Assembly (NCBI GenBank): GCA_036365455.1
Contig: JAWQUS010000009.1
Location: forward strand, 1,704,001 to 1,768,000
Direction: 5' to 3'
DNA: 64,000 nucleotides
From: Macrosoma leucophasiata
Lineage: Eukaryota > Arthropoda > Insecta > Lepidoptera > Hedylidae
Each line of letters opens with the position of its first letter. Positions within the stretch are counted from its first letter, which is position 1. The notes beneath the pieces were generated by a model. It searched no databases. It had not been told where the DNA came from and saw only the letters and a list, made by a program, of their open reading frames with translations. The position numbers and the translations under genes were made by a program. This document shows positions 20,563 to 31,327 of this stretch, in pieces.

Positions 20563-20648
20563 TTTTACTGGTGGTAGAGTTCTAGTGACGGATCTCTTGG
20601 ACGTAGGCACCACCGCATTACCTTATCTTTTTCCCGCTTAACAAATTA
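20563..20648 (+). mobile_element. Family A 5' fragment
   Basis: TTTTACTGGTGGTAGAGTTC to CCGCATTACCTTAT, then the match is lost. Confidence 0.7.
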
Positions 20649-20708
20649 TCTGTTCCATGAATCACATGCGAACATTTGCATTGTTAAAGCTTGTGTGTTT
20701 TTTTATAA

Positions 20709-21383
20709 CATATAGCAACATGGGCCACCGGCCGCGGCGGACCGGAGGGGAGAAGCCATATGCAGGCTTTCCCCTCTGTCAAAGTACAAGCACAAGTGTT
20801 CCTATGCCTGTCGCCGAGATATTTAAATGTGTGCGTGAAATTGTTTATGTATTTTGTTAAAGACAATGTGTGAGTTTCGTAGTAATAGACGATTTATAAA
20901 GAATAGACGACAGCGGCTGGCGTAGATCGTAAGCGATCTGCTCGGTTAAGCACTACGGGCGCGGTCGGTTAGTGTGATGGGTGACCGCTAGTGGCAAATT
21001 AAAATACGCGTTTCCGTGCTTCGGAGGGCACGTTAAGCCGTCGTTCCCGGTTGCTATCGATGGATAGCAGTCGTTAAACCTTGTCGGAGGCCTTATGGGC
21101 GGTTTGAAAACATCCGACAGTGGGTTGGCCACTAACCCACCCACCTCCACCAATCCGCATTGGAGCAGCGTGGTGGAGTAAGCTCCAGGCCTCCCCCCAA
21201 AAAAGGGAGAGACTCGTGCCCAGCAGTGGGACGTATAATGGGTTGCCATTATTATTATAATTATTAGACGATTTTGTTGTGTGTGTCTGTGTCACACGAA
21301 TTTTACATTGCAAAAATGACAGACTTTTTTGCATCGGTAATAAACGGTTACTCCGGTCGGCCGGTGGCCATGTTGCTCTATGG
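20709..21383. mobile_element. Family L element split by a 5S-headed SINE
   Basis: Ends CATATAGCAACATGGGCC and GGCCATGTTGCTCTATG. A 7-bp repeat TTTATAA lies at 20702-20708 and 21384-21390. Family E fills 20896-21264. Orientation is opposite to the copy at 4579. Confidence 0.8.
20896..21264 (+). mobile_element. Family E SINE with 5S rRNA-like head
   Basis: Insertion of 369 bp with a 10-bp target duplication TAGACGATTT at 20886-20895 and 21265-21274, supported by the empty site in the other L copies. The head GGTTAAGCACTACGGGCGCG, then GTGTGATGGGTGACCGC, resembles 5S rRNA box A and box C. The end is CCCAGCAGTGGGACGTATAA and (ATT)n. It should be transcribed by polymerase III with a type 1 promoter if still active. 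Confidence 0.8.
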
Positions 21384-21425
21384 TTTATAATAGAACAGGG
21401 AATAGGACAGGGAGTGGGTTAATGG

Positions 21426-21440
21426 TACTCTACCACCAGT
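21426..21440 (-). mobile_element. Family A 5' end scrap
   Basis: ACTCTACCACCAGTG only. Confidence 0.5.
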
Positions 21441-21908
21441 GATCACAATGCATGTATGTGTAGGTATTTAAATCTACCCCGTAGTTTGGGGAATACAATC
21501 TAAGAGATACTTTTAATCCCGTAATCTTATAGCAATTCCTTTAATCAATACAAAAGGTACAGCAATTTTATAATACGAAAGCTGTAATCATATACTTTTT
21601 GTAGATCGATGGTAATTTGTTTTTTGTGCCAACCGACGCGAGACGAGTTCGCAGTCACGCCCCATCGCTTCCAATACAAAACCTTTGCCCTTTCGATTGA
21701 ATAGATGCACTCTACACTTGCAATGACAGATCAAATAAATTATAACCTCGAAAATTAATTGGGCATGTCACTTGAGCGGTGTTGTTAAATATTCAGACTT
21801 GACTTCTGCTGGTGTAAAAAAAATATGTAGGTAATGCTATGGCAAAAATTTTGACATTGAATGGTAGTGATTAGTACTAATGCGTATCAGGACAGTACGT
21901 AATCATTT
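21441..21908. other. No gene seen
   Basis: No recognised coding or repeat sequence. Confidence 0.4.
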
Positions 21909-22130
21909 TTATTGGTGGTAGAGCTCCAGTGACGTAGCTCACGGGCGTAGGCACCACCGCATTACCTAATATAGTTGCCGCTAAATGGTAGTGTTCAGCA
22001 CTATCGTGTTTCGGTCAGGTGGTAATGTTCGGCCCTGTAATTTCCGGCACAGAGGCATAACACCTTAGGCCTCTGGAGTGGTAACGCATCTGCATTTTGA
22101 CCTTGGTCTTTGTGTGGGTGTCTATAGTCA
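21909..22130 (+). mobile_element. Family A copy, subfamily 1, 3' end missing
   Basis: Starts TATTGGTGGTAGAGCTCC and ends at GGGTGTCTATAG, lacking the final 70 bases. Confidence 0.8.
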
Positions 22131-22253
22131 CTGCATCAATTTTAGTAGATGACCCAAAATATTTACGGTGATAGACACGCAACCCTGCTGTTATGTTGAG
22201 GATACATACTAGATAACGGCAATTATGGAGCTCTCCAAGTCTTTTAAAAATCC

Positions 22254-22315
22254 CGCGACCCAGCCCAATTTTGCCCGCGATCCGATTTTGGGTCGCGAGG
22301 CTAAGAAACGCTGTT
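22254..22315 (-). mobile_element. Possible hAT-type terminal fragment
   Basis: In reverse CAGCGTTTCTTAGCCTCGCG, then GACCCAAAATCGG. CAG(T/C)G-TTTCT starts are typical of hAT ends with CAAAGTGGGG-like continuation. A second example is at 40612-40690. Confidence 0.4.
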
Positions 22316-22339
22316 TTTTAAGGTACGTGTGTAGGTAGG

Positions 22340-22404
22340 AAGCGCGCATGGCCCCGCGGCTGGTGTAGATCGGAAGCAATCTACTCGGTTAAGCGATACG
22401 GTCA
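22340..22404 (+). mobile_element. Family E 5' fragment
   Basis: GCGCGCATGGCCCCGCGGCTG and CTACTCGGTTAAGCGATACG, then truncated. Confidence 0.6.
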
Positions 22405-22752
22405 ACTAGTAGGTATATTAGGTAATTTTACAAAATAGTGCTTAAAAACTAAACAAACTTCATATTTATAAAAATATGCAAGTTTCATTGACGGCCAGTG
22501 TTAATAAAGTGCCCGACGAACAACCTTACATAAGAATATCCAATTAGTATTCCAGACCAGTAAAGCTATTTTTATGGCTGCTATTTATCGTCTTCAATGT
22601 CAAACAAGACAAGTGGAAGAAAAAACGAAAATACGATACTCAAGTTGTACTTTTGAGCTACCCATTCGGCTTAGTAGCGCTAGATTTTTAATTTTTAATA
22701 AACAGGCACGATCGTTTGCGTGAAATCGCACCATAATTATCTTAAAAGGTTA

Positions 22753-24038
22753 GGTTGGGGAAAAAGTTTCTTCGCATTTTTTAAGATAATTCAAAACATT
22801 TTTTAATACAGTTTATTTAAATTTAACTAAAGTATGAATGTACCATTTTGTTCGATAACCTTTTGCCATCTTGTAGGTAGGGACATGATCCCATTGCTAT
22901 AAAAATTTTGGGACTTCTCATCAAAATACCGCGACAAGTGGATTTGGCAGTCCTCTCGTGATGTTAACCTAACATTGCATAAAGAATTCTGAAGAGACCG
23001 AAACAGGTGGGAATCTGAAGGTGCAAGGTCAGGACTATACGGCGGATTCATTAACACCTCCCAGCCAAACTCTCTTAATTTTTGCTGAGTGGCTATAGAT
23101 GTGTGAGGTCTAAGCGTTATCATGATGAAACACCACACCCCTTCTGTTGATCAATTCGCTTTCTCTCAACTTCTTGCTTTAATCTCATCAGTTGTTCGCA
23201 GTAGAGTTCAGAATCGATAGTCCTGCCTGGTGGTAATAGCTCATAATGAATAATGCCCTTCCAATCCCACCACACACACAACATCATCTTATTGCGAGTT
23301 AACCCGGGTTTCGCCACAGTCTGTGAAGCCTGACCGGCCTTTGACCACGACCTTTTTTGCACGTTCTTGTCGTACGTGATCCACTTTTCATCACCAGTTA
23401 TCAGCTTCTTCAAAAATGATTCGGTTTCATGGTTTCAGATTACGTCGTAATAAAGAATCACAAATGAGTATACGGTTCATTAGGTTTCTTTCAGTGAGCT
23501 CGTGAGGTACCCAAATATCGAGCTTTTTTTGTACCCAGCTTTTTTCAAATGCGCCAAAACTGTTTTGTGATCAATTCTCAGTTCTTCAGCTACGTCGTAA
23601 CTACTAATATGTCGATCTTGCTCCACTTTTTCAAAAATGGCATCATTTTTATCCGTAATAGGGCGACCAGAGCGAGGTGCATCTTTGACATCAAAATTTC
23701 CAGATTGAAAACGCTTAAACCAAATTTGGGCTACTCTCACAGATACTCTGCACTAGGTCCATAAACATCGCAATTTTTTTTCGCGGCTTGCGTTGCATTT
23801 TTACCTTTTTTGTAGTAAAATTTTAAAATGTATCGAATTTCTTCATTAGATTCACTCATCTTGACAGTACGAAAAACAAATGAAAGTCACACATTTGCCT
23901 AATTTGAATTTGGAATTATGTTCTTTTAAATTTTAACTTTCAATGATACCAAAACCAGCCAGATACAAATACTACAGCCAAAGAGATTTTATTACAAGTT
24001 CATACATACTATAATGCGAAAAGACTTTTTCCCCAACC
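22753..24038 (-). mobile_element. Mariner-family DNA transposon, full length
   Basis: About 1286 bp flanked by TA at 22751-22752 and 24039-24040. The ends are inverted repeats of about 28 bp: left GGTTGGGGAAAAAGTTTCTT, right complement GGTTGGGGAAAAAGTCTTTT. Length, TA target and ITR length all match mariner elements. The transposase within is broken. Confidence 0.95.
22827..23859 (-). pseudogene. Mariner transposase pseudogene
   Basis: Reads from ATG at 23859 (MSESNEEIRYILKFYYKKGK) to a stop at 22827; 1033 bases, close to the usual ~345 codons. Seen in order: N-terminal helix-turn-helix region, VRVAQIWFKRFQSGNFDVKD, SGRPITDKNDAIFEKVEQDR, then ITGDEKWI with the first catalytic Asp, WWDWKGIIHYELLP, a broken HHDNA block with the second Asp, and PPYSPDLAPSD with the third (DD34D arrangement). 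Frame breaks: before VRVAQIW (about 23744), between the second and third segments (23413-23480), and flanking the HHDNA block (about 23125-23150), where a frame change and a stop separate it from RPHTS. It would bind the ITRs and cut and paste at TA if intact; here it is dead. Confidence 0.95.
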
Positions 24039-24041
24039 TAT

Positions 24042-24155
24042 TATATATAAATTACGTGTACCGGTGTTTGTCCGCGAGATACTCCTAAACTTAAATTTTA
24101 ATCAAATTTAGCACACCGTGTGCAGTTTGATCGGGGTAGTTTACATCTCAATTTA
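24042..24155 (+). mobile_element. Helitron fragment (family H)
   Basis: GTTTGTCCGCGAGATACTCC, CACACCGTGTGCAGTTTGAT. It begins next to the mariner TA and is cut off by family D. Confidence 0.55.
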
Positions 24156-24157
24156 CG

Positions 24158-24229
24158 GTGCGGGGATCGAACCCGCGACCCTTCGAATCAAACGGTCAAC
24201 TCACACCGCTGGACTTACCGGGTCGTCAA
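24158..24229 (-). mobile_element. Family D tRNA-like head
   Basis: In reverse, GACCCGGTAAGTCCAGCGGT and GGGTTCGATCCCCGCACCG. Only the tRNA-like head remains. Confidence 0.65.
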
Positions 24230-25274
24230 AATTATGGTAAAGACAAGGCCATAAATATTTCCCTAATCGGATAATCATTATTTTGAAATTAAGAAGGTTA
24301 TAGGCATCTTCACCCTGAAGCACCTACGACTAATAATAAGCAAATAATTTAAAACAACAAAAATCCACATATATTTTACACCGTTTGAGGGAAATATGTG
24401 TTCAAACGCAGATCAAATGTACGATAACTTGAACGCACAGAGTCAGATGAGTCACGGTCATACGAGCATGTTCGCAGTGGGAGAATAAAGACCGGTTGCA
24501 CGGCACGCACACAATTCTGCGTGACCGCTAATGGGGTGTTCACATTCAGTGCGTTTAATGCTCGCGGATTACGAGAGAGTTAATTTATGTACTTTTTTAT
24601 CAGACAAGCAAAGGGCACTTAATGAAGAACACACTCTGATGTACAGTATTCCTTACCATTTGTACACTTACAAACAAGTTTATTAGCGAGCTAAAAACGC
24701 TTTAATCAAAAAACAAATGAATGTATGGATCGTCATCGATTAATTATGTGACTGATCTATCTTGATCGAGGAATTGCAAACATTTGACAAGGAGGTCCTA
24801 TCCGTCCCCTGTGATTTTTTTTTTGTGCCGCTGAAAAAACGTCTTGGTTAATTTTTTCATAATTTTCTGTATAATACCACAGATACGTTCTTTAGATTGT
24901 GATAATATATACCAGAATATTCTCGTGGTTTCGCTTGCGTATGAAAATATGGCTCATTATTGTTCTTCTCGATGCTTGAACAAAATATTTTAAAAAATGG
25001 TTCAGCAATTCTGTTTTATCTTTAAAAAATATGATAAAGATAAAACACAGCCACACAAATATATTTTTTATGGTAGATATGTATGAGTATACTATGAATT
25101 ATGAACCGATATCTTATAAAGAAAAACGAAATAAAAAAATATGTCTGTGTCTTTAAGACGCATTTTGTGTGTGAACCCCGTTTGTGAAATGGTACGATAG
25201 AGCAGAAGCTAATTGTAATAAACATTTACCTAATACGGTCGATGGAAAGAGATTAAACCTCTAGTTTATTGTCA
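24230..25274. other. No gene seen
   Basis: AT-rich; no recognised repeats or domains. Confidence 0.4.
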
Positions 25275-25480
25275 GATATTTGTACACCGCCCCTAATCGC
25301 ATATGTCTTACGTGTCCCTCTCTAACACCCTAAGCCGAGGATCGGACCCGCAGGGGTCTCCCATATACAGTTGTGTTAATTTTATTTAGGCTGAAAGCAC
25401 TTTGCGCTTGCCTATTGCTCAATGTAGTAAATTAGGACTACTCGAGACGAGCCACCTACACGAGTCCTTTAAAAAAATAA
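25275..25480 (+). mobile_element. Family Q fragment
   Basis: AATCGCATATGTCTTACGTG, then CTTTGCGCTTGCCTATTGC and CTCGAGACGAGCC. The same order occurs at 50060-50330, and the CTCGAGACG part at 37440 and 45801. Probably a retroelement 3' region; class unknown. Confidence 0.5.
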
Positions 25481-25548
25481 ATAAATTTCTAAGCCACTTT
25501 ATAAGCTTGCTAAATTATACATATCTATGTATTAAGCATTGTTATGTT

Positions 25549-25575
25549 GTATTATATATATATATATATATGACA

Positions 25576-25615
<40 letters not shown>

Positions 25616-25645
25616 TGTCATATATCATATATATGTATATGTATT
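25549..25645. repeat. AT microsatellite inside a palindrome
   Basis: Two (AT)n tracts; TGACATGAAT at 25571 and ATTCATGTCA at 25611 make the central tract an inverted repeat. Confidence 0.85.
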
Positions 25646-25754
25646 GTTAATTGTAAGTATATACTTTTAATCTTTGTTGTAATGTTTGTATAGATTTAAT
25701 AATATTACATTATTTAGCTTTTAATTTATAGCACCCATTACGTTGATCTCTTTT

Positions 25755-25855
25755 CTACCCAAAGGTTGACTGGTAGATAATGCCTTAGTTGCGTTAAGTC
25801 CGCCTTATGTACAGTTCCTTCTTTTGTGCATTAAAGTTACATAAATAAATAAATA
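25755..25855 (+). mobile_element. LINE 3' tail with (AAAT)n
   Basis: CCAAAGGTTGACTGGTAGAT, TTAAGTCCGCCTTATGTAC, then AAAT repeats. Matches the tails at 8789 and 53929. No coding sequence attached. Confidence 0.65.
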
Positions 25856-26204
25856 TAAATTTCTTTTATTTGTACCGCCGAAGAATAAGTCTTTCCGAGT
25901 TGGTCGATTATTTTTAATGTTCAATACTTCTGTTGCGGTATCTTCTAGTCGTATTTATAGTATCGTATTTATGGGACCAGTCAAAGACATCATAAGGAAT
26001 AGACCGACGATTTACAGATTTACATCAAGTGAACCCTGTGCCTCCGTGGCGATTCACTGTAGTTACATCTAGCCATAAGATCAAATTAGGTGCTAAGCAA
26101 CACACTTGATTGCTCTTTATTTTCGCGAAACAATTGCCTCTGAGCAGTTGAAGGAGATATATATTGATAAGATAGATATAATATGCTGGCTTAAGCCTTA
26201 AATC

Positions 26205-26395
26205 TGAGTTCAAAATTCAAGTACGTTGCTACCCTTGGGGCCTTAGTTGTTTTACTTCTGTGGTAGTAATAACTATATAATTTCCATTCGTTACCATATG
26301 ATTGGAACTTGTTAGTCCGGAAGACAATGTTTTGGTAGATAGGTAAAGTAATATGGTGTAGCCTACGTTTCCAAGCGCTGACACTAGTACTCACT
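26205..26395 (-). mobile_element. Decayed family A copy
   Basis: TACGTTGCTACCCTTGGGGCC and TTACCATATGATTGGAAC are recognisable; the rest is heavily diverged. Confidence 0.45.
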
Positions 26396-26472
26396 AATTG
26401 GTAATTGGTTATGAGGATAACTACTGAGAGTTTGTGGCATAAGAAAAAAAATACAATATCAGTTTTTTCTGC

Positions 26473-26590
26473 GTGTATGAAGAGAAGGATGAGTGTAGAT
26501 GAGGCACGGGAGGTGTGTCAGGACCGGGATATCTGGCGCTCCATACTCTCAGCCTACCCCGTTAGGGACCTGGCGTGAAGATATGACCAG
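26473..26590 (+). mobile_element. LINE 3' end, family M
   Basis: TGTATGAAGAGAAGGATGAG, GGACCGGGATATCTGGCGCT, CTACCCCGTTAGGGACCTGG, GCGTGAAGATATGACC. 5'-truncated. Confidence 0.7.
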
Positions 26591-27331
26591 GGATCGAACA
26601 GAAAACCTCGGGTCTTATAGTTTTGACCTATATTTTCTTCAGTACATATGTAGTTATATCGAATATTTCATATACAAAACGCATAGATTATAACTACAAA
26701 CGTATTCACGGCTTTTATAAATGTTATAGCATTTGAAATAGAATTTATAATATTCTTGTCGCGTTCGTGTACAATATCCTTGCTGAGGCACGTTTGGTTC
26801 GTTCAACAGAAATACTTGTTGATGCAGCTAAATTAGGGACCAGTCACACCTCGCGCTGATTTATCGTTGGAGTTGTTTTCTCGTTAAAAGTGCTATCGAT
26901 AAAACACGCCTTGAATTTATTACTTTTTGAAAAGTCTTTTTTTCGTAAGGCTTTTGAAAATGTTGTTACACTAATTGCGTTGCTTGTATACTGTTTGAGC
27001 AGAAGTACTGGATTGCCATGACGAGAAAAATACGTTTTTTTTTAATAAAGAATATGGTTATTACCAGCCAGTTTAAATAGTGTCCGAATGCACTTTTGAT
27101 TCTTCATAGCATAGTATTAAGCATGTATACGTACCTATGTCTACAAATTCGCTCATTATTTTAGTTTTTTACTTATTTAAGTTATAGATGTACGGATCCA
27201 TCATTATTTTCAAAGGCTAACCTAATATTTAAATCACCATGAATGAGACAGACTTTATCAATGCAAATTTTAAAAACCTTAAAAAGTAAATATTCAATAC
27301 TAGTTCTTGCCAGCAATTTTTTATATGCACA
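26591..27331. other. No gene seen
   Basis: AT-rich without recognised content. Confidence 0.4.
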
Positions 27332-27361
27332 TTTTTAGGGTTCCTATAGTTTCGCCATGTC

Positions 27362-27396
<35 letters not shown>

Positions 27397-27902
27397 CCGT
27401 CCGCGGTTTAGCGCAAAAACTATTAGTACTAGAGACTTGAATTTTAGCACAAGTTTACCATCTTAATCACGACGACAAGGTGGTAGAATAAAAATGTGAA
27501 AAACCTCCCCCCTACTAGTTACGCGAGAATATTTTTTTTTTATTTTCGATTTTCGTATATTCGTTAGATAGGTCTTTTAAAAATATTATGGGTTTGCGAA
27601 CATCATTTTTCGATATAGTTAACTGTTCGTGACTTATTAAGCTTTAAAGTGCAAATTTTCGTTAGAAGCGGTTGTTGTTAGAAATTCAAACGTTACGGCG
27701 ATAGTAGCTACATATAACGAAATTAAAAGGAAAACTATCACACTAAAGTTGGCCTTGCAAGTTTGCGAATTAATATTTTACTCGAAAATTTCGAAAAAGT
27801 CCATTGAAAATATTTATTTATTTTTTTCATTACATCTCTTACTCCGTAACTACGGAACCCTATACTGTGCGTGGCTTGACATGCACTTGACCGGTTTTTT
27901 TA
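27332..27902 (-). mobile_element. Family G repeat, full length
   Basis: Ends TTTTTAGGGTTCC and ACTTGACCGGTTTTTTT. It contains a (TCTG/TCCG)n tract at 27359-27404 and GAAATTAAAAGGAAAACTAT. Non-coding; transposition mechanism not clear from sequence. Confidence 0.75.
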
Positions 27903-28617
27903 ATTAGTACAAATTATGTCGACTTTCTATAATTTATGTCAAGTAGAAGCTTCGGCTGTATCTTTTCTATGAGGCATTCAATCAGCAACTTAAAATATTG
28001 ATCTTTTATAATTGACCTAAAATTACCAAATTGGAGAAGAGGTGAAGGATTTGAGCTTCTTATCTCCTCCATCTGGATCCGCTACTAAATGCGACCAAAT
28101 ACGTGAAGTCCCCATGGTATACATCGCGTGGTCCGTAACTGTGCATAACTGGTCGGTCTGTTTGTTGCTTCTGAGTATTTGCAAATGCATTTTGGTTGAA
28201 TGGTGATGAGGTTCGTGCAGCGACTGCTAGTCGAGCGTTCGACTTTATACATATATATGGGATTACGCATTAAACCAGTGGCTCCTATTTAGAATATAGA
28301 TGGGGGATAATTCCGAAAAAAAAGGTGTACGACCAAAACTTATAGTACATCCTATAATGTTTATTATATTGAAAAATGCGTGAGAAATGTTGTAATGATT
28401 TTAAAATGTCGAGTAAAGAGGATTACATCTATATGGTAGAGTATAGATTGCTTAGATTTAAAATTGGACCCGATTTTACCTGGATTTGGCAGTGTTACAA
28501 GTAATTTCTATATAGGTATATTTTTAAACGTATTATCCCCTTTTGTTTCCGCAGTAGCACAACTGTCTTCAGATTAGAGTAATATGAAGAAATTGTGCCA
28601 TTTTAAAAAATCCGATT
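27903..28617. other. No gene seen
   Basis: No recognised coding or repeat sequence. Confidence 0.4.
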
Positions 28618-28630
28618 TATTGATTTATAC

Positions 28631-29000
28631 GAAGCGCGCATGGCCCGGCGGCTGGTGTAGATCGTAAACGATCTACTCGGTTAAGCACTACGGGCGCGGT
28701 TGGGTAGTGTGATGGGTGACCGCTAGTGGCAAGTTAAATGCGCGTTTCCGTGCTTCGGAGGGCACGTTAAGCCGTCGATCCCGGTTGCTATCAATAGATA
28801 GCAGTCGTTAAAACCTTGTCGGAGGCCTTATGGGCGGTTTGAAAACATCCGACAGCTGGTTGGCCACTAACCCCAACACCTCCACCAATCCGCATTGGAG
28901 CAGCGTGGTGGAGTAAGCTCCAGGCCTTCCCCCAAAAAGGGGAGAGACTCGTGCCCAGCAGTGGGACGTATAATGGGTTGCCATTATTTATTATTATTAT
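28631..29000 (+). mobile_element. Family E SINE with 5S rRNA-like head
   Basis: 370 bp between direct repeats TGATTTATAC at 28621-28630 and 29001-29010. Head GCGCGCATGGCCCGGCGGCT, then TTAAGCACTACGGGCGCGGT and TGATGGGTGACCGC; end GCCCAGCAGTGGGACGTATA plus (TTA)n. The best copy for defining the family. Confidence 0.85.
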
Positions 29001-29010
29001 TGATTTATAC

Positions 29011-29680
29011 AGAGTTGTCGCCAGTGCCAGGTCATTCAGCGTCAAAATTGGATATTTCCCTATTTCAATCAAATGAAAAGTCAGTTCAAACTCAGTAACA
29101 GTATGAAGCCGACATTTTGTCACTCGGAACACGCCCAGAAGAACAACATTTCCAACCATTGAGCGGCATCAAATGTCGCGACTTCCAATGTTGTTTTATA
29201 ATCGAGCGATTGTTTCGATTGCCGCCGAATCGAATAGCCGAGCCATCGATAGCTTTTTAATTGATACAATGGCATGACCGCGGATGTCGAGTAAAAACAT
29301 CACGGTTGCACGGAAATTGGTTTGCGGCGCAGAGTATTTAATATCCAGAGGTGTTTACCTATTGACAGACTTTAATTAAAATAAATTAATAAAAAAAAGA
29401 TCCGGACGAATTGAGAACTCCTCGCTTTTTCCGAAGTCGGTTAAAACATATTTTCGCTTTGGATTCCTTGGCGGAAAATAATTCATTTAACAAATCCGGG
29501 GTCAAAGTTTGGTTTTACAGCTACTCAACTGGCATCTACAGAATCTACACCCAAAAATTATCTATAGCACTTTTTAGTCTAAATACCTATCATGAATTTG
29601 TTTCATTGAAACAGTACAGTGTGCCTTGCTCATAGCAGGGAAAGTATCGATTTCAAGATATTTAAAGATGTTTCAAGATG
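29011..29680. other. No gene seen
   Basis: Includes a 74-codon frame at 29411-29635 with no domain; not called. Confidence 0.4.
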
Positions 29681-29970
29681 TTTTAACTGGTGGTGGAGCT
29701 CCAGTGACGGAGCTCGCGGACGTAGGCATTACCTAATATACTTGCCGCTAAATGGTAGTGTTCGGCACTATCGTGTTCTGGTCAGGTGATAATGTACGGC
29801 CCTGTAATATCCGGCACAGGGGCATAACACCTTAGGCCTCAGTAGCGGTAACGCATCTGCATTTTGACCTTGGTCTTTGTGCGTCTTTGGGTGTCTTTAG
29901 ACTGCAGTCATCACTAAACATCAATGTGAACTGCATGCTTGTTTGCAATTTCCATTACATAAAAGAAAAA
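29681..29970 (+). mobile_element. Family A copy, subfamily 1
   Basis: TTTTAACTGGTGGTGGAGC to CATAAAAGAAAAA; an internal 10-base deletion removes CACCACCGCA. Confidence 0.85.
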
Positions 29971-30059
29971 TGTTTATAAAATGAAAAGACATTATTACGA
30001 ATTTATGTAAAACACTCGTCACTCCTGACACAGCCATGAACCGAATTTTGAGTACTACC

Positions 30060-30079
30060 TTTTTTTTTTTTTTTTTTTT
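30060..30079. repeat. Poly(T) run
   Basis: About 20 T in a row; possibly the A tail of a minus-strand retroposed sequence. Confidence 0.85.
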
Positions 30080-30235
30080 CGCACTTTTGATTTTTTGCAT
30101 AATTATACAATAGTCTTTGAAAATTTAATTTTGGTTATGTTAAGATTTCTTGTGTGGTAGAGACGCAGTAGTAAAATTCGTCAAGGATGTAAGTATCACA
30201 ACCTTCTCCATTCGGCTAATAAGCTAGAATTATTG

Positions 30236-30542
30236 ATTATTTATTGGCGAACAAAAGTCACTGACATAGCCAAGATCTCCAAGCTGCAGTGGCAATGGGC
30301 AGGGCACATAGCTCGGAAAACCGAAGAGGCAGAATGGTTCTCAATTGAAGACCACATATCGGCAAGCGCAGCTTGGGACGTCCACCTGCAAGATGGACCG
30401 ACGACCTGGTCAAGGCTGCAGGTACCCGCTGGATGCACGTTGCTTCCGATCGGTCGGCATGCAGGTCATTGGGGGAGGCCTATGTTCAGCAGTGGACGTC
30501 CTATGGCTGATATAATGATGATAATGATTGATGAATGATAAG
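30236..30542 (+). pseudogene. RTE-type LINE 3' coding end
   Basis: Translates as WRTKVTDIAKISKLQWQWAG, HIARKTEE, then after a frame change RWTDDLVKAAGTRWMH and GEAYVQQWTSYG. This is the extreme C-terminus typical of lepidopteran RTE reverse transcriptases. It ends CAGCAGTGGACGTCCTATGG and an ATGATG tract. Heavily 5'-truncated, with a frameshift and a scrambled block near 30335. Confidence 0.8.
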
Positions 30543-30785
30543 AAGAGATAGAGTGAATAGTAAGGACTCTTATTCATGAAAACTATGCTCATTACCAGTA
30601 AGACTGGCATTTGAATTATACGTTACGACCTTCAGTCACGTCTATAGTAAATCAAGCGCATATAAGCGTTACCAATCGTTAAAATTGAATCATGTTGGTT
30701 ATCTAAATAAGCCTGGTGTAAGAGCTCTAATCGACCGTGACGCGTGACTTGGGTGTTCCAATATTCTGTTTAACAATACATAAAC

Positions 30786-31088
30786 ATAACTTCACGCCTG
30801 TAAACCCCGAAGGGGAAGGCAGAGGTAGGTAAATGCATGGATTCAAGCATACACGCAATCACCCACGATTCGCCGGTTACGTTTTGGCCCATGTAACAGG
30901 TGGCGAGCCTTTTGTCATCACCCGGAACTTTACCAAACTAGGAAACTTCCAGAAAGTGGAAAAATCCCAATAGCACCAGAGATAAAGGATTTTAAACCGT
31001 TATTTCTGATAGCCCCGACCCGGGCATCGAACCTAGGACTTCCAGCGCAGTAGTAGTGACCCGCTACCACTAGGCTACTGAGGCAGTT
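30786..31088 (-). mobile_element. Family B SINE
   Basis: ATAACTTCACGCCTGTAAAC to CACTAGGCTACTGAGGCAGT on the plus strand; tRNA-like head at the right end. Some 30 bases shorter in the middle than the others. Confidence 0.85.
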
Positions 31089-31177
31089 TAATAGTACATA
31101 AAGTTTTGTATTAAAGGGTTTTAAAATTATTTATCGCAATGTTTCAAACATTTTTTTGATCTCATGGAACATTCAAA

Positions 31178-31327
31178 CCTTTTTTTTATCTAATGGAAGT
31201 AGCAAACAAGCATGCGGTTCACTTTGATGTTGAGACACTAACACAAAGACGAAGGTCAAAATGTTACCACTCCTGAGTCCTAAGATGTTTCTTACTTATT
31301 CCTCTGTGCCGGAAATTACAAGGCCTT
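31178..31327 (-). mobile_element. Family A 3' half
   Basis: TTTTTTTATCTAATGGAAGT through TGCCGGAAATTACAAGGCC; the 5' half is missing. Confidence 0.7.

Noticed and set aside
25549..25645. CRISPR-like or regulatory repeat array
   Set aside because: It is plain AT microsatellite in a palindrome; there are no spacers.
28660..28730. A 5S rRNA gene
   Set aside because: Only the internal promoter part resembles 5S rRNA; the rest is SINE sequence with an ATT tail and target duplication.
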